Below, one piece after another: positions 35,272 through 45,065 of a stretch of DNA of 64,000 nucleotides. Within the stretch, counting starts at the first letter, position 1; each line of letters starts with the position of its first letter. This DNA comes from an uncultured Chitinophaga sp. (GTDB lineage Bacteria > Bacteroidota > Bacteroidia > Chitinophagales > Chitinophagaceae): positions 1 to 64,000 of the forward strand of contig NZ_CABHOU010000025.1 of assembly GCF_902168175.1 (NCBI RefSeq). Direction: 5' to 3'. Below the pieces are notes generated by a model that saw only the letters and a list, made by a program, of their open reading frames with translations, made no database searches and was not told the origin of the DNA. The position numbers and the translations under genes are program-made.

Positions 35272-35802
35272 ATGAAAAAACAACCCCTCAATATATTCTT
35301 TGCTGCAGCCCTTTTCATGGGCTGCGGTAAGGCAGATGTGGTAACATTTTCCGACAAATCCACTATTAAAGCTGCCGACAGAAGCGCCTGGACCATCACC
35401 GCTTCTACCGAAGAAACAGATTGCGAAACCGCAGGCGCCGCACTGGTACTCGACAACAACATCAACACCTTCTGGCACTCGGCCTATTGCACTGTTGCAA
35501 GCAGTTACCCACACTGGTTGAATATAGATATGAAAGCGCCCATTAAAATGGTTTCGGTAGATATTACCGCCCGGCAAAACAACGGTAACGGGATGACGAA
35601 GTTCCGGCTCGAAGGCAGTACCGACGGCGCCAGCTGGACCATGCTGCGCGACAGCGTAAACTTTACCGGTGCAACCAAAACGCCGCAGAGTTACGCTGTG
35701 TCATCCGCCAACGCCTACCGTTACCTGAAACTGACGGCACTTACTGGTCCCAACGCCAACAACTTCCTGGCAGAGATCAGTGTGTTCACCGCGAAAGAAT
35801 AA
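35272..35802 (+). CDS. F5/8 type C (discoidin-like) lipoprotein
   Basis: 176 residues: lipobox FMGC (Cys18), then one galactose-binding-like jelly-roll spanning ~40-176 (ALVLDNNINTFWHSAY, HWLNIDMKAPIKMVSVDI, RYLKLTALTGPNANNFLAEI). Probably an accessory surface glycan-binding protein in the SusE/F position. Follows SusD after 11 nt. Confidence 0.85.
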   Translation: MKKQPLNIFFAAALFMGCGKADVVTFSDKSTIKAADRSAWTITASTEETDCETAGAALVLDNNINTFWHSAYCTVASSYPHWLNIDMKAPIKMVSVDITARQNNGNGMTKFRLEGSTDGASWTMLRDSVNFTGATKTPQSYAVSSANAYRYLKLTALTGPNANNFLAEISVFTAKE

Positions 35803-35870
35803 GGTTCGACGGGGCCACCTCCGATCACTCCGTTTTAACGCAATCACTCATCATCTAAACGAACAACGCA

Positions 35871-37175
35871 ATGAAAATACCTTTCATCACCGGCGCGGCA
35901 TTAGTATGCTCGCTCCTGTTTTCGTGCAGTAAGAATAGTGGGGATGACCAAACTCAGATTGACGATACCGCCGTATTACCACCAGCCGCCAGCTACTCCG
36001 TACCGCTGGCAGGCAACGGTTTTGTTACTACCCTTGCCAGCGGCGGTGTAGAAGTGATTACCGGCAACGGCCTTGGCAACTGGACAAATGCAGGCAGCAT
36101 TACCAGCGTGTACTTCAGGGTCGGGCTTACCGGTACACTCAATGTATCTATAAGAGCAAAAGTAGCACCGAGCGGCAGCAGCAATATTAAAGTAACGGTA
36201 AATGGTACCGTGTTTAACAAAACCATTACCGGCAGCAGTTACGCCACGCATTCCATCGGTTCCGTAACCGTAAACACTGCGGGCTATATTAAAGTAGACC
36301 TGCAGGGCGTAAGTAAAACAGGTAGTTACTTCGGCGATGTGTCCGACGTGATCATCAGCGGCGCAGCTACAGCCAATAACGTAGTGTATGCCAATGATGC
36401 CGCCAACTATTACTGGTCGAGGAGAGGCCCCTCCGTACACCTCGGTTACTCTGTACCGTCGGGCAACACTGCCGAATGGTTTTATAACGAAATGACTATC
36501 CCCCCGGGCGAAGATAAAATCGGCTCTTATTTTATGAGCAACGGGTTTGGGCAGGGTTATTTCGGTATTCAGGTAAACAGCGCTACCGAACGCCGCGTGC
36601 TGTTCTCCGTTTGGGACCCATCTGTAGGCACCACCACCCTCGTGCGCAAAGGTACGGGCGTGGTAGATAATACGTTCGGTGGCGAAGGTACCGGCGGACA
36701 GAGCTACCTGGTGTTTAACTGGAGCGTGGGCACTACCTACAAATTCCTGAATAAAGCCGTGCCCGATGGCACAGGCGGCACCGACTACTCCGCCTGGATT
36801 TACACGCCCGAAACCGGCACATGGCGCTTTATCGCCACCTGGAAAAGGCCTAACACCGTAACTTATCTCACCGGTATTCACTCCTTCCTGGAATGTTTTT
36901 CCGACACCAGGGGTTACCTGGGCCGCAAAGTGCATTACAACAATCAGTGGATCCGGAACACCGCCGGCAACTGGGTAGAACTGACGACTGCCAACTTTAC
37001 AGCAGACGCTACCGCTACGAACGACCAGCGCCGTGACTATGCAGGCGGCGTGGAATCAGGCAAGTTCTTCCTGAAAAACGGTGGCTTCTTCAGTAATTAT
37101 GTTACCTACAATCAAAGCTTTACCCGCACGGCTTTAGGTGTTCCACCTTCGGTGAACCTGAATACCCTGCCCTAA
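35871..37175 (+). CDS. DUF3472 lipoprotein with N-terminal DUF5077-like domain
   Basis: 434 residues: lipobox LLFSC (Cys19), a DUF5077-like beta-sandwich (~45-170) and the DUF3472 domain (~180-400) with VHLGYSVPSGNTAEWFYNEM, YFMSNGFGQGYFGIQVNS and SFLECFSDTRGYLGRKVHYN. DUF3472 proteins are common at the end of Bacteroidota PULs; glycan binding is likely but not shown. Last gene of the ECF-linked locus, with a terminator 50 nt downstream. Confidence 0.85.
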   Translation: MKIPFITGAALVCSLLFSCSKNSGDDQTQIDDTAVLPPAASYSVPLAGNGFVTTLASGGVEVITGNGLGNWTNAGSITSVYFRVGLTGTLNVSIRAKVAPSGSSNIKVTVNGTVFNKTITGSSYATHSIGSVTVNTAGYIKVDLQGVSKTGSYFGDVSDVIISGAATANNVVYANDAANYYWSRRGPSVHLGYSVPSGNTAEWFYNEMTIPPGEDKIGSYFMSNGFGQGYFGIQVNSATERRVLFSVWDPSVGTTTLVRKGTGVVDNTFGGEGTGGQSYLVFNWSVGTTYKFLNKAVPDGTGGTDYSAWIYTPETGTWRFIATWKRPNTVTYLTGIHSFLECFSDTRGYLGRKVHYNNQWIRNTAGNWVELTTANFTADATATNDQRRDYAGGVESGKFFLKNGGFFSNYVTYNQSFTRTALGVPPSVNLNTLP

Positions 37176-37224
37176 CGACTGTTTATTTTGTGATCGGATG
37201 TTCCCGGAGAACAATATTCAGAAC

Positions 37225-37258
37225 AAGGTCCTGTCTTTTGGCAGGACCTTTCCTTTTT
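37225..37258 (+). terminator. Terminator of the ECF/SusCD locus
   Basis: AAGGTCCTG (37225-37233) pairs perfectly with CAGGACCTT (37242-37250), followed by TCCTTTTT. Confidence 0.88.
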
Positions 37259-37319
37259 ACCGCTCAACCATTTTCCGGCACTGCTCCTCTCCCGATTGCG
37301 TAATTTTCATGTTCCTACA

Positions 37320-39740
37320 ATGACCATTAAAACACTGTTTACCGATATGCGCGCGCTTTTTGCCATCCTGTTTTTTATGCAGCTCACCGTTGTTTTACAT
37401 GCGCAGAACAACCAATATACTATTTCGGGTACCACCATCGACGATAAAGGAACTGCGATACCTTTCAGCACTGCGGTGTTGTTCCGCAGTAAGGACTCCT
37501 CCCAGGTTACTGGCGCAGTAGCGGACGAAAAGGGGAAGTTTGCCATTAAAGTCGTTCCCGGAAAATACTTTCTGAAGATAAGTCTGCTCTCTTTCCAGGA
37601 TAAATACATCAACAACATTAACCTTGTTAATAAAGATCTTAATACCGGCAACATTACGTTAAAAGCCGGCTCTAAAACACTTTCGCAGGTAGAGATCATC
37701 GGTGAAAAGAAACTGATGGAACTGGAGCTGGACAAACGCGTGTACAATGTGAGCCAGGATGTAAGTAACATCGGTGCCAATGCCTCGGAAGTATTGTCGA
37801 ACGTGCCCTCCGTAACGGTGGACGTAGATGGGAATGTGGCACTGCGCGGCAGCCAGGGTGTTCGTATACTGATCGATGGCAAACCCTCTGCCCTTACCGG
37901 CATCAAAAGCACGGACGCTTTACGCAACCTGCAGGGCGCTATGATCGATCGCATAGAAGTAGTCACCAATCCCTCTTCACGTTTCGATGCCGCCGGGGAA
38001 ACAGGCGTAATCAACATTATCCTTAAAAAGAATAAAACAACAGGTTTTAACGGCAACTTTACGGGTACTACCGGTTATCCCGCCAACTATGGAGCAGCTT
38101 ACAGTATTAACTACCGTAACGAAAAAATGAACCTGTTCTCCAGCTTCGGTCTTAACTACCGTAAATCGCCGGGCAAAGGCACTTCCGAACGGAGGTTCAC
38201 CGGCAAAGATACCAGTTACAATTACAACGAAACCACCAAACGCGAGCGTAAAGACCAGGGCGCGAACATCATGGTGGGCATGGATTACTACCTGAATACG
38301 CTCACCACGCTTACCGGCTCGTTCATGTATTCCGGCGGCAAAGAAAGGAACACCACGAACCTGCAATACGACGATTTCGACGAAAACGGTACGTTAAGCA
38401 GTTCTACTTTGCGCATTAATGATGAAAAAGCCACCGAAAGCAATACAGAAGCCACCCTCAGCTTCCGTAAGAAGTTTGCCGATAATGATAAACGCGAATG
38501 GACGGCCGATGCCAAGTGGACCAGCAGCGGCGATGTGGAGAAATCGAATTATAATACACAGATGCTGCTCAGCTCCGCCAGGCAGTTACAGCGCTCCGAC
38601 AATCCTACCTGGGAAAGGAACCTGTTGTTACAAACTGATTATATTCATCCCTTTGGAAAAGATGCCCGGTTTGAAACAGGCCTGAAAGCGACAATACGCA
38701 TGGTATCGAACGACTTTTTAGTGGAAGAGGCTGACGATAGTGGCAGCTGGACTGCACTTCCGCAGTTCGATAACAACATGGAGTTTACAGAAAAGATTTA
38801 CGCAGGTTATGCGATGTTCGGTAGTAAAGTGCAGAAGTTCTCGTACCAGCTGGGGCTGCGCGGTGAGATATCCGATATCCGCACCGGTTTGATTAAGACC
38901 AACGAGGTTAACAAGCGCAATTACTTCAACCTGTTTCCCAGCACCAGTTTCTCCTATCAGCTCAATAACCTTAACACCCTACAGTTAAGCTATAGCTATC
39001 GCATTAACCGCCCTAATTACCGCGATTTGACGCCCTTCTCCGACTTCTCGGACCCACGTGTATATTTTGTAGGCAACCCGAACCTGAACCCGGAATACAC
39101 ACATTCCATGGAGGCAGGGCATTTATTGGAATGGAGCGGCGGCTCCATCCTGTCGGGCGTATACTACCGACACAAAACCGGCGTAGTAGAACGTATCAGT
39201 GTGCTGGACAGTATTACCGGCATCAACAATATCAGACCTGTTAACCTGGCTACCCGTAACGATATAGGGGTGGAAGTAAACCTGGCGCTGACTTTGGCCA
39301 CCTGGTGGAAATTCAATACCAGCGCTAACCTGTATCGCGCCGTTTCCGATGGTGTGTTTGAAGAAAAGACCTATCATAGCGAAGCAACTACGATTACGAA
39401 CCGCACTACTTCACGCATGACTTTCTTTAAATCTTTGGATTTCCAGGCGTCGCTGAACTACCAGGCACCAAGGGTAAATACGCAGGGTAAAGACCTGGCG
39501 CAGTACTCCATAGATCTTGGACTGGCCCAGGATGTATTTAAGGGCAAAGGCACACTTACCTTTAACGTACGCGATTTAATGAACAGCCGCAGGAGAAGAT
39601 CGATCACTGATATTGAAGGCTACTACGCAAAGTCGAATTTCCAGTGGCGCGCACGCCAGTTAACGCTCACCCTCAACTACCGTTTGAACCAGCAGAAGAT
39701 CGAAAAGAAAGAACGGGAAGAAGGAATGGGAGAAAACTAA
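37320..39740 (+). CDS. TonB-dependent outer-membrane receptor (OMP_b-brl_3 type)
   Basis: 806 residues from ATG 37320, giving a signal peptide ending VVLHAQ; a TTG at 37296 is not used. There is a carboxypeptidase-regulatory fold (~25-110), a plug (VLSNVPSVTVDVDGNVALRG, ILIDGKPSAL, IEVVTNPSSRFDAAGETGVI) and a barrel ending near LTLNYRLN plus a charged tail. Same architecture as 3253-5685 but clearly diverged. Not linked to a SusD. Convergent with the LpxR-like gene, sharing CTAA (39737-39740). Confidence 0.88.
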   Translation: MTIKTLFTDMRALFAILFFMQLTVVLHAQNNQYTISGTTIDDKGTAIPFSTAVLFRSKDSSQVTGAVADEKGKFAIKVVPGKYFLKISLLSFQDKYINNINLVNKDLNTGNITLKAGSKTLSQVEIIGEKKLMELELDKRVYNVSQDVSNIGANASEVLSNVPSVTVDVDGNVALRGSQGVRILIDGKPSALTGIKSTDALRNLQGAMIDRIEVVTNPSSRFDAAGETGVINIILKKNKTTGFNGNFTGTTGYPANYGAAYSINYRNEKMNLFSSFGLNYRKSPGKGTSERRFTGKDTSYNYNETTKRERKDQGANIMVGMDYYLNTLTTLTGSFMYSGGKERNTTNLQYDDFDENGTLSSSTLRINDEKATESNTEATLSFRKKFADNDKREWTADAKWTSSGDVEKSNYNTQMLLSSARQLQRSDNPTWERNLLLQTDYIHPFGKDARFETGLKATIRMVSNDFLVEEADDSGSWTALPQFDNNMEFTEKIYAGYAMFGSKVQKFSYQLGLRGEISDIRTGLIKTNEVNKRNYFNLFPSTSFSYQLNNLNTLQLSYSYRINRPNYRDLTPFSDFSDPRVYFVGNPNLNPEYTHSMEAGHLLEWSGGSILSGVYYRHKTGVVERISVLDSITGINNIRPVNLATRNDIGVEVNLALTLATWWKFNTSANLYRAVSDGVFEEKTYHSEATTITNRTTSRMTFFKSLDFQASLNYQAPRVNTQGKDLAQYSIDLGLAQDVFKGKGTLTFNVRDLMNSRRRRSITDIEGYYAKSNFQWRARQLTLTLNYRLNQQKIEKKEREEGMGEN

Positions 39741-40750
39741 AAACCTAAGTAAAGAGATATGTTACCGACGTTCTGTGCCGGGAGTTCCTCAAACTCTTTG
39801 GTGCAGAACTTCTGAGAGCAGGAAAGTGTAAATTGTTTGAAGCTGAACACAAAGCTGATATCTACATCGGCCAGTACCTTTTTCATCGGCGACCTGCTTA
39901 AATTACCCGCCGCTTCTCTCACCGCCGGCTCCACCACCACATCATCCGCAAACAAACCTCCTTGTAACAGGCTGTTGTAAACCACATATTGCACAGAGGG
40001 CCTCGCCGTAAGGTAAAACTGTGAAAGTTTTTTATTAGCATATTGGCCGATCAATCCGTTGAAGTAAGGCATCATACTGCCCGTCCGCATCAAAGCATGT
40101 GCTTCTATAGCATTGAGCATAGTGCCCGCATTTATCCTCGCCCCGCCAATCAGTTCAAACCCACGTTCGAGATGGGTTAGTTGCTTTTCGTACGTAAGGT
40201 TGTAGTTGAACAGCAGGTCGTTTTGATACTGGTAATCCCAGCCACGCGGGGTTGTAAAGCCGAACCAGCCGTGAATCATTTCCTGTGTTTGCCGTGCGAG
40301 AGAGGCAGGCCCCATTACACCCAGCACCCATTCGGTATGAAATCCTTCTTTTTTACGGGGATGAAAGGCGTAAACAGCGTGATGTGCTGTAATAGCGCCG
40401 GAGTATGGATAATCAGTCGGTTTATAGGCAGGCATGCCCACACTTAACGGGGTAATCATCACTTGAAAGATACCCCAGCTGCTGTTATACACGGTACTAT
40501 CGCCCAAACCCGGTGCCAGCCGGTCAAGCAGGAAACGAGGTTTACGCTTGTTGACATAGAATACATCGAGGCGGGTGCCATTGGTATAACCGCCATCAGC
40601 CACTTTTCCGCCCACCTTAATACCATCATTATCCTCATACACCCGCACCAATACTTTAACCTGCCCGGTAGTATCCTGGGCAGAGGTAATGACAGGGAAG
40701 AGAAATAATATCAATCCGAATAAAATGCTCCGCAGAGCGCCGCTATTCAT
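39737..40750 (-). CDS. LpxR-like lipid A deacylase family protein (DUF2219)
   Basis: 337 residues with a signal peptide ending ITSAQ. VYEDNDGIKVGGKVADGGYT matches the N-D-N-D ... D-x-x-YTNG start of LpxR/DUF2219 barrels, and MGPASLARQTQEMIHGWFGF with TPRGWDYQ matches the central signature. LpxR removes the 3'-acyloxyacyl group of lipid A; whether this homologue has that activity is inference. Monocistronic. Confidence 0.8.
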   Translation of the reverse strand: MNSGALRSILFGLILFLFPVITSAQDTTGQVKVLVRVYEDNDGIKVGGKVADGGYTNGTRLDVFYVNKRKPRFLLDRLAPGLGDSTVYNSSWGIFQVMITPLSVGMPAYKPTDYPYSGAITAHHAVYAFHPRKKEGFHTEWVLGVMGPASLARQTQEMIHGWFGFTTPRGWDYQYQNDLLFNYNLTYEKQLTHLERGFELIGGARINAGTMLNAIEAHALMRTGSMMPYFNGLIGQYANKKLSQFYLTARPSVQYVVYNSLLQGGLFADDVVVEPAVREAAGNLSRSPMKKVLADVDISFVFSFKQFTLSCSQKFCTKEFEELPAQNVGNISLYLGF

Positions 40751-40880
40751 ACCGCTTCGATTGTTTATACGACGAAAAACAGGGCAATTTAAAGAATAAT
40801 GTGATATATGGGGATGCGGATAGGGAAAATTAATGTCAGATTAAAATCTCCCCAATAATACACCATCCCTCCCTAAAACA

Positions 40881-40916
40881 CAAGCGTCCGCCGCAACTAT
40901 GCGGACGGACGGCTTG
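40881..40916 (-). terminator. Terminator of the heparinase-like gene
   Basis: CAAGC and GTCCGC (40881-40891) pair with GCGGAC (40901-40906) and GCTTG (40912-40916) around a central loop. On the minus strand a TGTTTTA tract follows. Confidence 0.6.
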
Positions 40917-40945
40917 CTTTCCTTCCAATTATAAAACCAAAAACT

Positions 40946-42898
40946 TTATCTGATCGTGTAGCTGAATTTACCTTGCTGGCCGGGCTTCTTCGCAGTCAAT
41001 AACACTCTTTTCACCGCACGCCCGTCCCACGCTGTTTTAAATGCTTCGTCCTCGGGCGTTTTCAACTCTACCGCTGCCTGCGATGCTTCCCAGTAGTTGC
41101 CGTCGTACAACAGTTCTGCGGTTTTGCCGTCGGGTAAGGTGAGGGTCACTTTGCCTGGCGAGGTAAGCGCTATATCACAGGTGGTCATAAACGATTGTGT
41201 GAGCGATTGTAATGCTGCATTGGCGCTGTAATTATCTGTTATCACCACGCCTTTACCTCGTTCCAGCTTCACCGCCCTTACCCAGCTCTTAAGCCCGGTT
41301 TCTTTAGGATAAGCTGTTTCGAGGTGCATGTTTAATACGGGCGATTTACCGCCTTCATACTTTACCTGCGTGGCCTCGAACTTACGCCCTGCCTGCTGCT
41401 CAATGCCGTTAATGGTGGGCAGGTTATGGTAGGGAGATGTGTTGAACCAGAGTTCATAACGCTGCGGCGAAAAGGTACGCGCGGTGTAAGTACCACGACC
41501 GGCATCGATGATCAGCGGCTGACCATGTGCATAGATAATGAAGTCGCCTACATCGTTATGGTTATGGCTTTCGTTGTTATGCCCGCCGTGTGTGGCTACA
41601 TAATACTGATCGCCATCCCGGGCGGCCATCATTTGTATATCTGATAACCATACGTCTTTTACATTGGGTTGTGCGCCGGGCGAAGCGGCACATTCGCCTG
41701 TCGCCTGGAGGTTGTACAGGTAACGCATACAATGCCAGCGGGTAGTGTTACCGCTGCCGCTTTTTAACTGCCTTGCACCGTACCTGCCATAGGCCCAGCT
41801 GCCGAATTCTTTCATCTTATCATCGCCCATCGCTTTACCGAGGCGGAACAACATCAGACCATCGGGCTGTGTTTTGGCGGGAGCATCGGCTACGTTGATA
41901 AAGTAGTCGCCGGAGATGTGCGTTTTATAGATGTACGAGGCCATCTTTTGAATGATGTCTTCTTTGTAGATGTTTACTTTACCGGCCGTGGCATCGTCCA
42001 TCAGGTTGAGTGCGTCGAATACGCAGCCGCCTGCTGCAAACCAGTAACTGGGACCTTCATCGCAGCTACCATCAGCGCCAAGGCCGTTTACGTACTGGTC
42101 AATCACTTTCATGCTGCGTACGTACGCTTCGGCGCGCAGTTTCTCGTCTTTATCGAGGAGCAGGCTGGCGTTCAGGTAATTACTGATGACCCAGGGCGCC
42201 CAGTTATTTAATATGGCGTTGGGATTGCCGCCGCCGAGGTAACCGTATTTAGCGGTCATCATGGGTTTCAGCACGCGCCTGTTCACTTCATAGTAGATGC
42301 GCGGACGGAGGAACTTAGATGCCTTCTCCATAGAAGCACCAGCGAAGTAATCGGTCCAGGCGAGCATGCTGGCTGTTTCAGCAGCAAACAGGTCTACGAT
42401 GGGATCTTCTACGTTCGGTAAACCGCTTCCGCCCTTCTGTCCGCCCAAATGTGCTGAGGCTCCCCAGAAACTTTCTTCGCAAATCGACCATACGCCGTTC
42501 ATAATGTCATTACTGAAACGTCCTTTGCCTTCTATGGATTCGGCAATCATCAGGTCCCAGAGTTGTTTGCGTTTAGGGAAGGTGAGGGCTTCGTAGCGGC
42601 TGCGGTTACCGTTACGGGTAAATTCTATCGCCACCGAAGCGGGAATGCCTTTAAATTCTTTCTTCAACCAGCCCTCTCCTGCCTTAATAAATTGCTGTAA
42701 CACACTATCGGGGAACTGTGCTTTCCAGTCGTCGGGCGTATTGGGAAAAGGTTTCCATTTATCACGTGGTACCAGCGAAGCACTCACCGTTTCGGGCGAA
42801 TAACGTTGCAGCAGGTTGCGGGGAGTAATTTGTGCTATCAACAATACGGGTGCTACTGCGCATAAAAGCAGCAAGAGGCAGTGCTTACGACCTATCAT
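40946..42898 (-). CDS. Heparinase II/III-family polysaccharide lyase-like protein
   Basis: 650 residues, signal peptide ending VLLIAQ. The N-terminal ~380 residues are an alpha/alpha-toroid (NNWAPWVISNYLNASLLLDK, ADGSCDEGPSYWFAAGG). The C-terminal beta-sandwich starts with THGGHNNESHNHNDVGDFII (His437, His440, His445, His447) and LIIDAG, the hallmark of the Hepar_II_III family. These enzymes cleave uronic-acid glycans such as heparan-like chains, alginate or ulvan-type polymers; the substrate here is unknown. Not in an evident SusCD operon. Confidence 0.85.
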   Translation of the reverse strand: MIGRKHCLLLLLCAVAPVLLIAQITPRNLLQRYSPETVSASLVPRDKWKPFPNTPDDWKAQFPDSVLQQFIKAGEGWLKKEFKGIPASVAIEFTRNGNRSRYEALTFPKRKQLWDLMIAESIEGKGRFSNDIMNGVWSICEESFWGASAHLGGQKGGSGLPNVEDPIVDLFAAETASMLAWTDYFAGASMEKASKFLRPRIYYEVNRRVLKPMMTAKYGYLGGGNPNAILNNWAPWVISNYLNASLLLDKDEKLRAEAYVRSMKVIDQYVNGLGADGSCDEGPSYWFAAGGCVFDALNLMDDATAGKVNIYKEDIIQKMASYIYKTHISGDYFINVADAPAKTQPDGLMLFRLGKAMGDDKMKEFGSWAYGRYGARQLKSGSGNTTRWHCMRYLYNLQATGECAASPGAQPNVKDVWLSDIQMMAARDGDQYYVATHGGHNNESHNHNDVGDFIIYAHGQPLIIDAGRGTYTARTFSPQRYELWFNTSPYHNLPTINGIEQQAGRKFEATQVKYEGGKSPVLNMHLETAYPKETGLKSWVRAVKLERGKGVVITDNYSANAALQSLTQSFMTTCDIALTSPGKVTLTLPDGKTAELLYDGNYWEASQAAVELKTPEDEAFKTAWDGRAVKRVLLTAKKPGQQGKFSYTIR

Positions 42899-43096
42899 AT
42901 GGATCTCAGTTATATGTTCTTAAAACCGATTTGCTGACAGCCGTTGCAATCGAGTGCATCTACAGCCCAAATTCGCTCTAATTCATTGATTGTAAACAGG
43001 GTACAGCATAACGTGGTGGGCTATAAGAATAACCCTATTGCTAATGTAGTAAAACGTTTGTATAAAGTAGTTATTTTTTGGCAGACGGTTTACCGG

Positions 43097-43747
43097 CTAC
43101 ACCAGCGACCACACAAATGTGTCGTTGTAATCTTCTATAAAGCGGATCACATTTTCGTACTGCCTGAACTCGTCTTTGTCGTGCATGGTAGTGATCACCA
43201 CTGCTTTCATGCCGGCCTTTAGTGCAGCCTCCACGCCCTTAGGACTATCTTCGAACACGATGCAGTCTTCGGGTGCTACGCCCAATGCTTCGGCAGCTTT
43301 AATAAATGTTTCGGGATGGGGTTTGCTGTCGTTTACATCGTCGGCGCTGATGATGACGCCAAAGTAATCGGCGGCATTGAGTTTTTCGAGTACGTAGGTG
43401 ATGTTGGAGGTAATGGTGGCGGAGCCTATGGCCATCTTAACGCCTTTGGCGTGAGCAGCATCGAGGAACTTCGCCAGGCCGGGAATCCATTCTACATAAG
43501 GGGAATAAGCCTCCAGGTAACGGCGTTCTTTTTCGAGGGAGAGGCGGTCCATTTCTTCGGCGCTGAAACGCTCGCGACCAAAAATGCGGCGCAATACGTC
43601 GTTGTTTTTGCCGTACATCTCTTTTTTCACCGCATCACGGCTCAGGTTGTGCTGCAGGTCTTTGGTGATGATATCGAACCAGGCGATGGTGTGGTATTCC
43701 ATATCATTGATCATGGTGCCGTTAAAATCGAATAAGAATGCCTTCAT
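43097..43747 (-). CDS. HAD-family hydrolase (beta-phosphoglucomutase-like) with D-to-N change
   Basis: 216 residues, HAD subfamily I with a helical cap. Motif I reads FLFDFNGTMIND: nucleophile Asp7 is present, but the +2 acid/base Asp is Asn9. Motif II is IGSATI, motif III Lys is in DVNDSKPHPETF, and motif IV is IVFEDSPKGVEAA. Most members dephosphorylate sugar phosphates or isomerise beta-phosphoglucose. DxN variants of this protein occur in Bacteroidota as far as I recall, so it may be a defined subgroup. Confidence 0.85.
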   Translation of the reverse strand: MKAFLFDFNGTMINDMEYHTIAWFDIITKDLQHNLSRDAVKKEMYGKNNDVLRRIFGRERFSAEEMDRLSLEKERRYLEAYSPYVEWIPGLAKFLDAAHAKGVKMAIGSATITSNITYVLEKLNAADYFGVIISADDVNDSKPHPETFIKAAEALGVAPEDCIVFEDSPKGVEAALKAGMKAVVITTMHDKDEFRQYENVIRFIEDYNDTFVWSLV

Positions 43748-43815
43748 GTTATAAAATTAAGGGAACTGCGGCAGGCTTCATAGCACAATTGTCTGTTTTA
43801 CATGGATAAATAGAA

Positions 43816-43841
43816 ACGGGCCGTTCAAATGAACAGCCCGT
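43816..43841 (-). terminator. Terminator after the secreted 192-residue protein
   Basis: ACGGGC-C-GTTCA (43816-43827) pairs with TGAAC-A-GCCCGT (43830-43841) with one opposed mismatch. A T-rich tract follows on the minus strand. Confidence 0.65.
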
Positions 43842-43877
43842 AATAGCTAAATTTATACTAAAAACAACAACTGTGGT

Positions 43878-44456
43878 TTACCTGTTGAGTGCCTGCAACC
43901 CGCCATTGGCAGCCGTGTTGTACAGTTCCATCACCTTAAATTGTTTATGGAACTTGTCGTACGCTGTTAATTCACGGTCGCTGCGAAACTGTAAGTCCAG
44001 CAGGGTGTGAAACTGCCTGTTAGCAGGAAAGGCCTGTTTCAGGTTCGCTTTAGTGAGGGGCAATAACTCGCTGCCCGGCTGCACACTGAAGTAATACCTG
44101 GTTTCCTTCGTACGCTCTTTACCGTTCTGGATATGCTCCAGGCGGCTGTAAAGCAGGAACTGATCGTTATCTACTATTTTATATGCTTCGTTATTAAAGA
44201 AGCGGTAGTCCTGGTTATTTTTATCCCTGTAACCGAACACTTCGCTCTTATCGAAAGTGCTGGTTTTACCATCTTTGGATGTCACTACTTTACTGCGGTT
44301 AAATACGGATTCAGCATTAATCTTATCCGCATCATTGGTACGTTTGCTTTCATAATCCTGCTGTGTCATATACAAACCTTTGCTGGTTTGAGCCATTACT
44401 GAGGTACCGGCAAACATTGCAGCAATCATCGCTGCGGCGAAAAGTGTCTTTTTCAT
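43878..44456 (-). CDS. Secreted protein of unknown function
   Basis: 192 residues with a clean signal peptide (MKKTLFAAAMIAAMFAGTSV, cleaved after MAQ). The mature part is Lys/Arg- and Asn-rich with beta-type segments (STFDKSEVFGYRDKNNQDYR, TRETRYYFS-like KETRYYFSVQPGSELLPLTK). No family recognised; secretion to the periplasm is the only supported inference. Own terminator at 43816. Confidence 0.75.
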   Translation of the reverse strand: MKKTLFAAAMIAAMFAGTSVMAQTSKGLYMTQQDYESKRTNDADKINAESVFNRSKVVTSKDGKTSTFDKSEVFGYRDKNNQDYRFFNNEAYKIVDNDQFLLYSRLEHIQNGKERTKETRYYFSVQPGSELLPLTKANLKQAFPANRQFHTLLDLQFRSDRELTAYDKFHKQFKVMELYNTAANGGLQALNR

Positions 44457-44560
44457 CGTAAATACATTTTAGTCTGGATAAATAAATAGAGATCATGCAA
44501 CGCATGACTGTCCCTGCGCCCTTTTAGTATGGGCCATGAATGATGGATTTAATTGCGGGA

Positions 44561-44917
44561 CTATAAGCGGTAAACGCAATGCCGTATATACACCGGCACT
44601 TGCTGGGGAATAACATTGGATGGCAAATTGCCATCAATTTTACCGTCCACTTGGGTGTGGCGGCCTGTAAGGTTGGAAGGGGCTTTCCGGCCCTGTGTTT
44701 TTTTCAGCTTCAACTGTTGCTGAACCTGGTGTTCTGTTGATCCTTCTACCGATCTTTCGGTTTCTGTTCTGTTCTTATCCTCTTTTCCCCCTCCTGTAGT
44801 ATCTTCTATATCCCCACTACCCGTCCATACGCTGCCGGCAGCGCTTACCTGTATAGCCGAACTGTAGCACAGCGGCAGGTAAATGAACAATAGTAGTATG
44901 GATATTAGCCTTCTCAT
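44561..44917 (-). CDS. Possible small secreted protein
   Basis: 118 residues with a plausible signal peptide (MRRLISILLLFIYLPLCYSS) and a polar, low-complexity mature part (DIEDTTGGGKEDKNRTETER) ending VPVYIRHCVYRL. No family, no clear promoter; the signal peptide is the main support. Confidence 0.4.
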   Translation of the reverse strand: MRRLISILLLFIYLPLCYSSAIQVSAAGSVWTGSGDIEDTTGGGKEDKNRTETERSVEGSTEHQVQQQLKLKKTQGRKAPSNLTGRHTQVDGKIDGNLPSNVIPQQVPVYIRHCVYRL

Positions 44918-45065
44918 TTGAACTGTGAAAATACCGTAGGTTTTATCGAAAATACATGATACTTATCATACTCGGAACAACTTGACATTTTTTTAACAGT
45001 TCCGCAAACGGAATGCCATTTGATACTTGCTTGTAAAGGCAGAAAGAACGCCTTACCTTCATATT

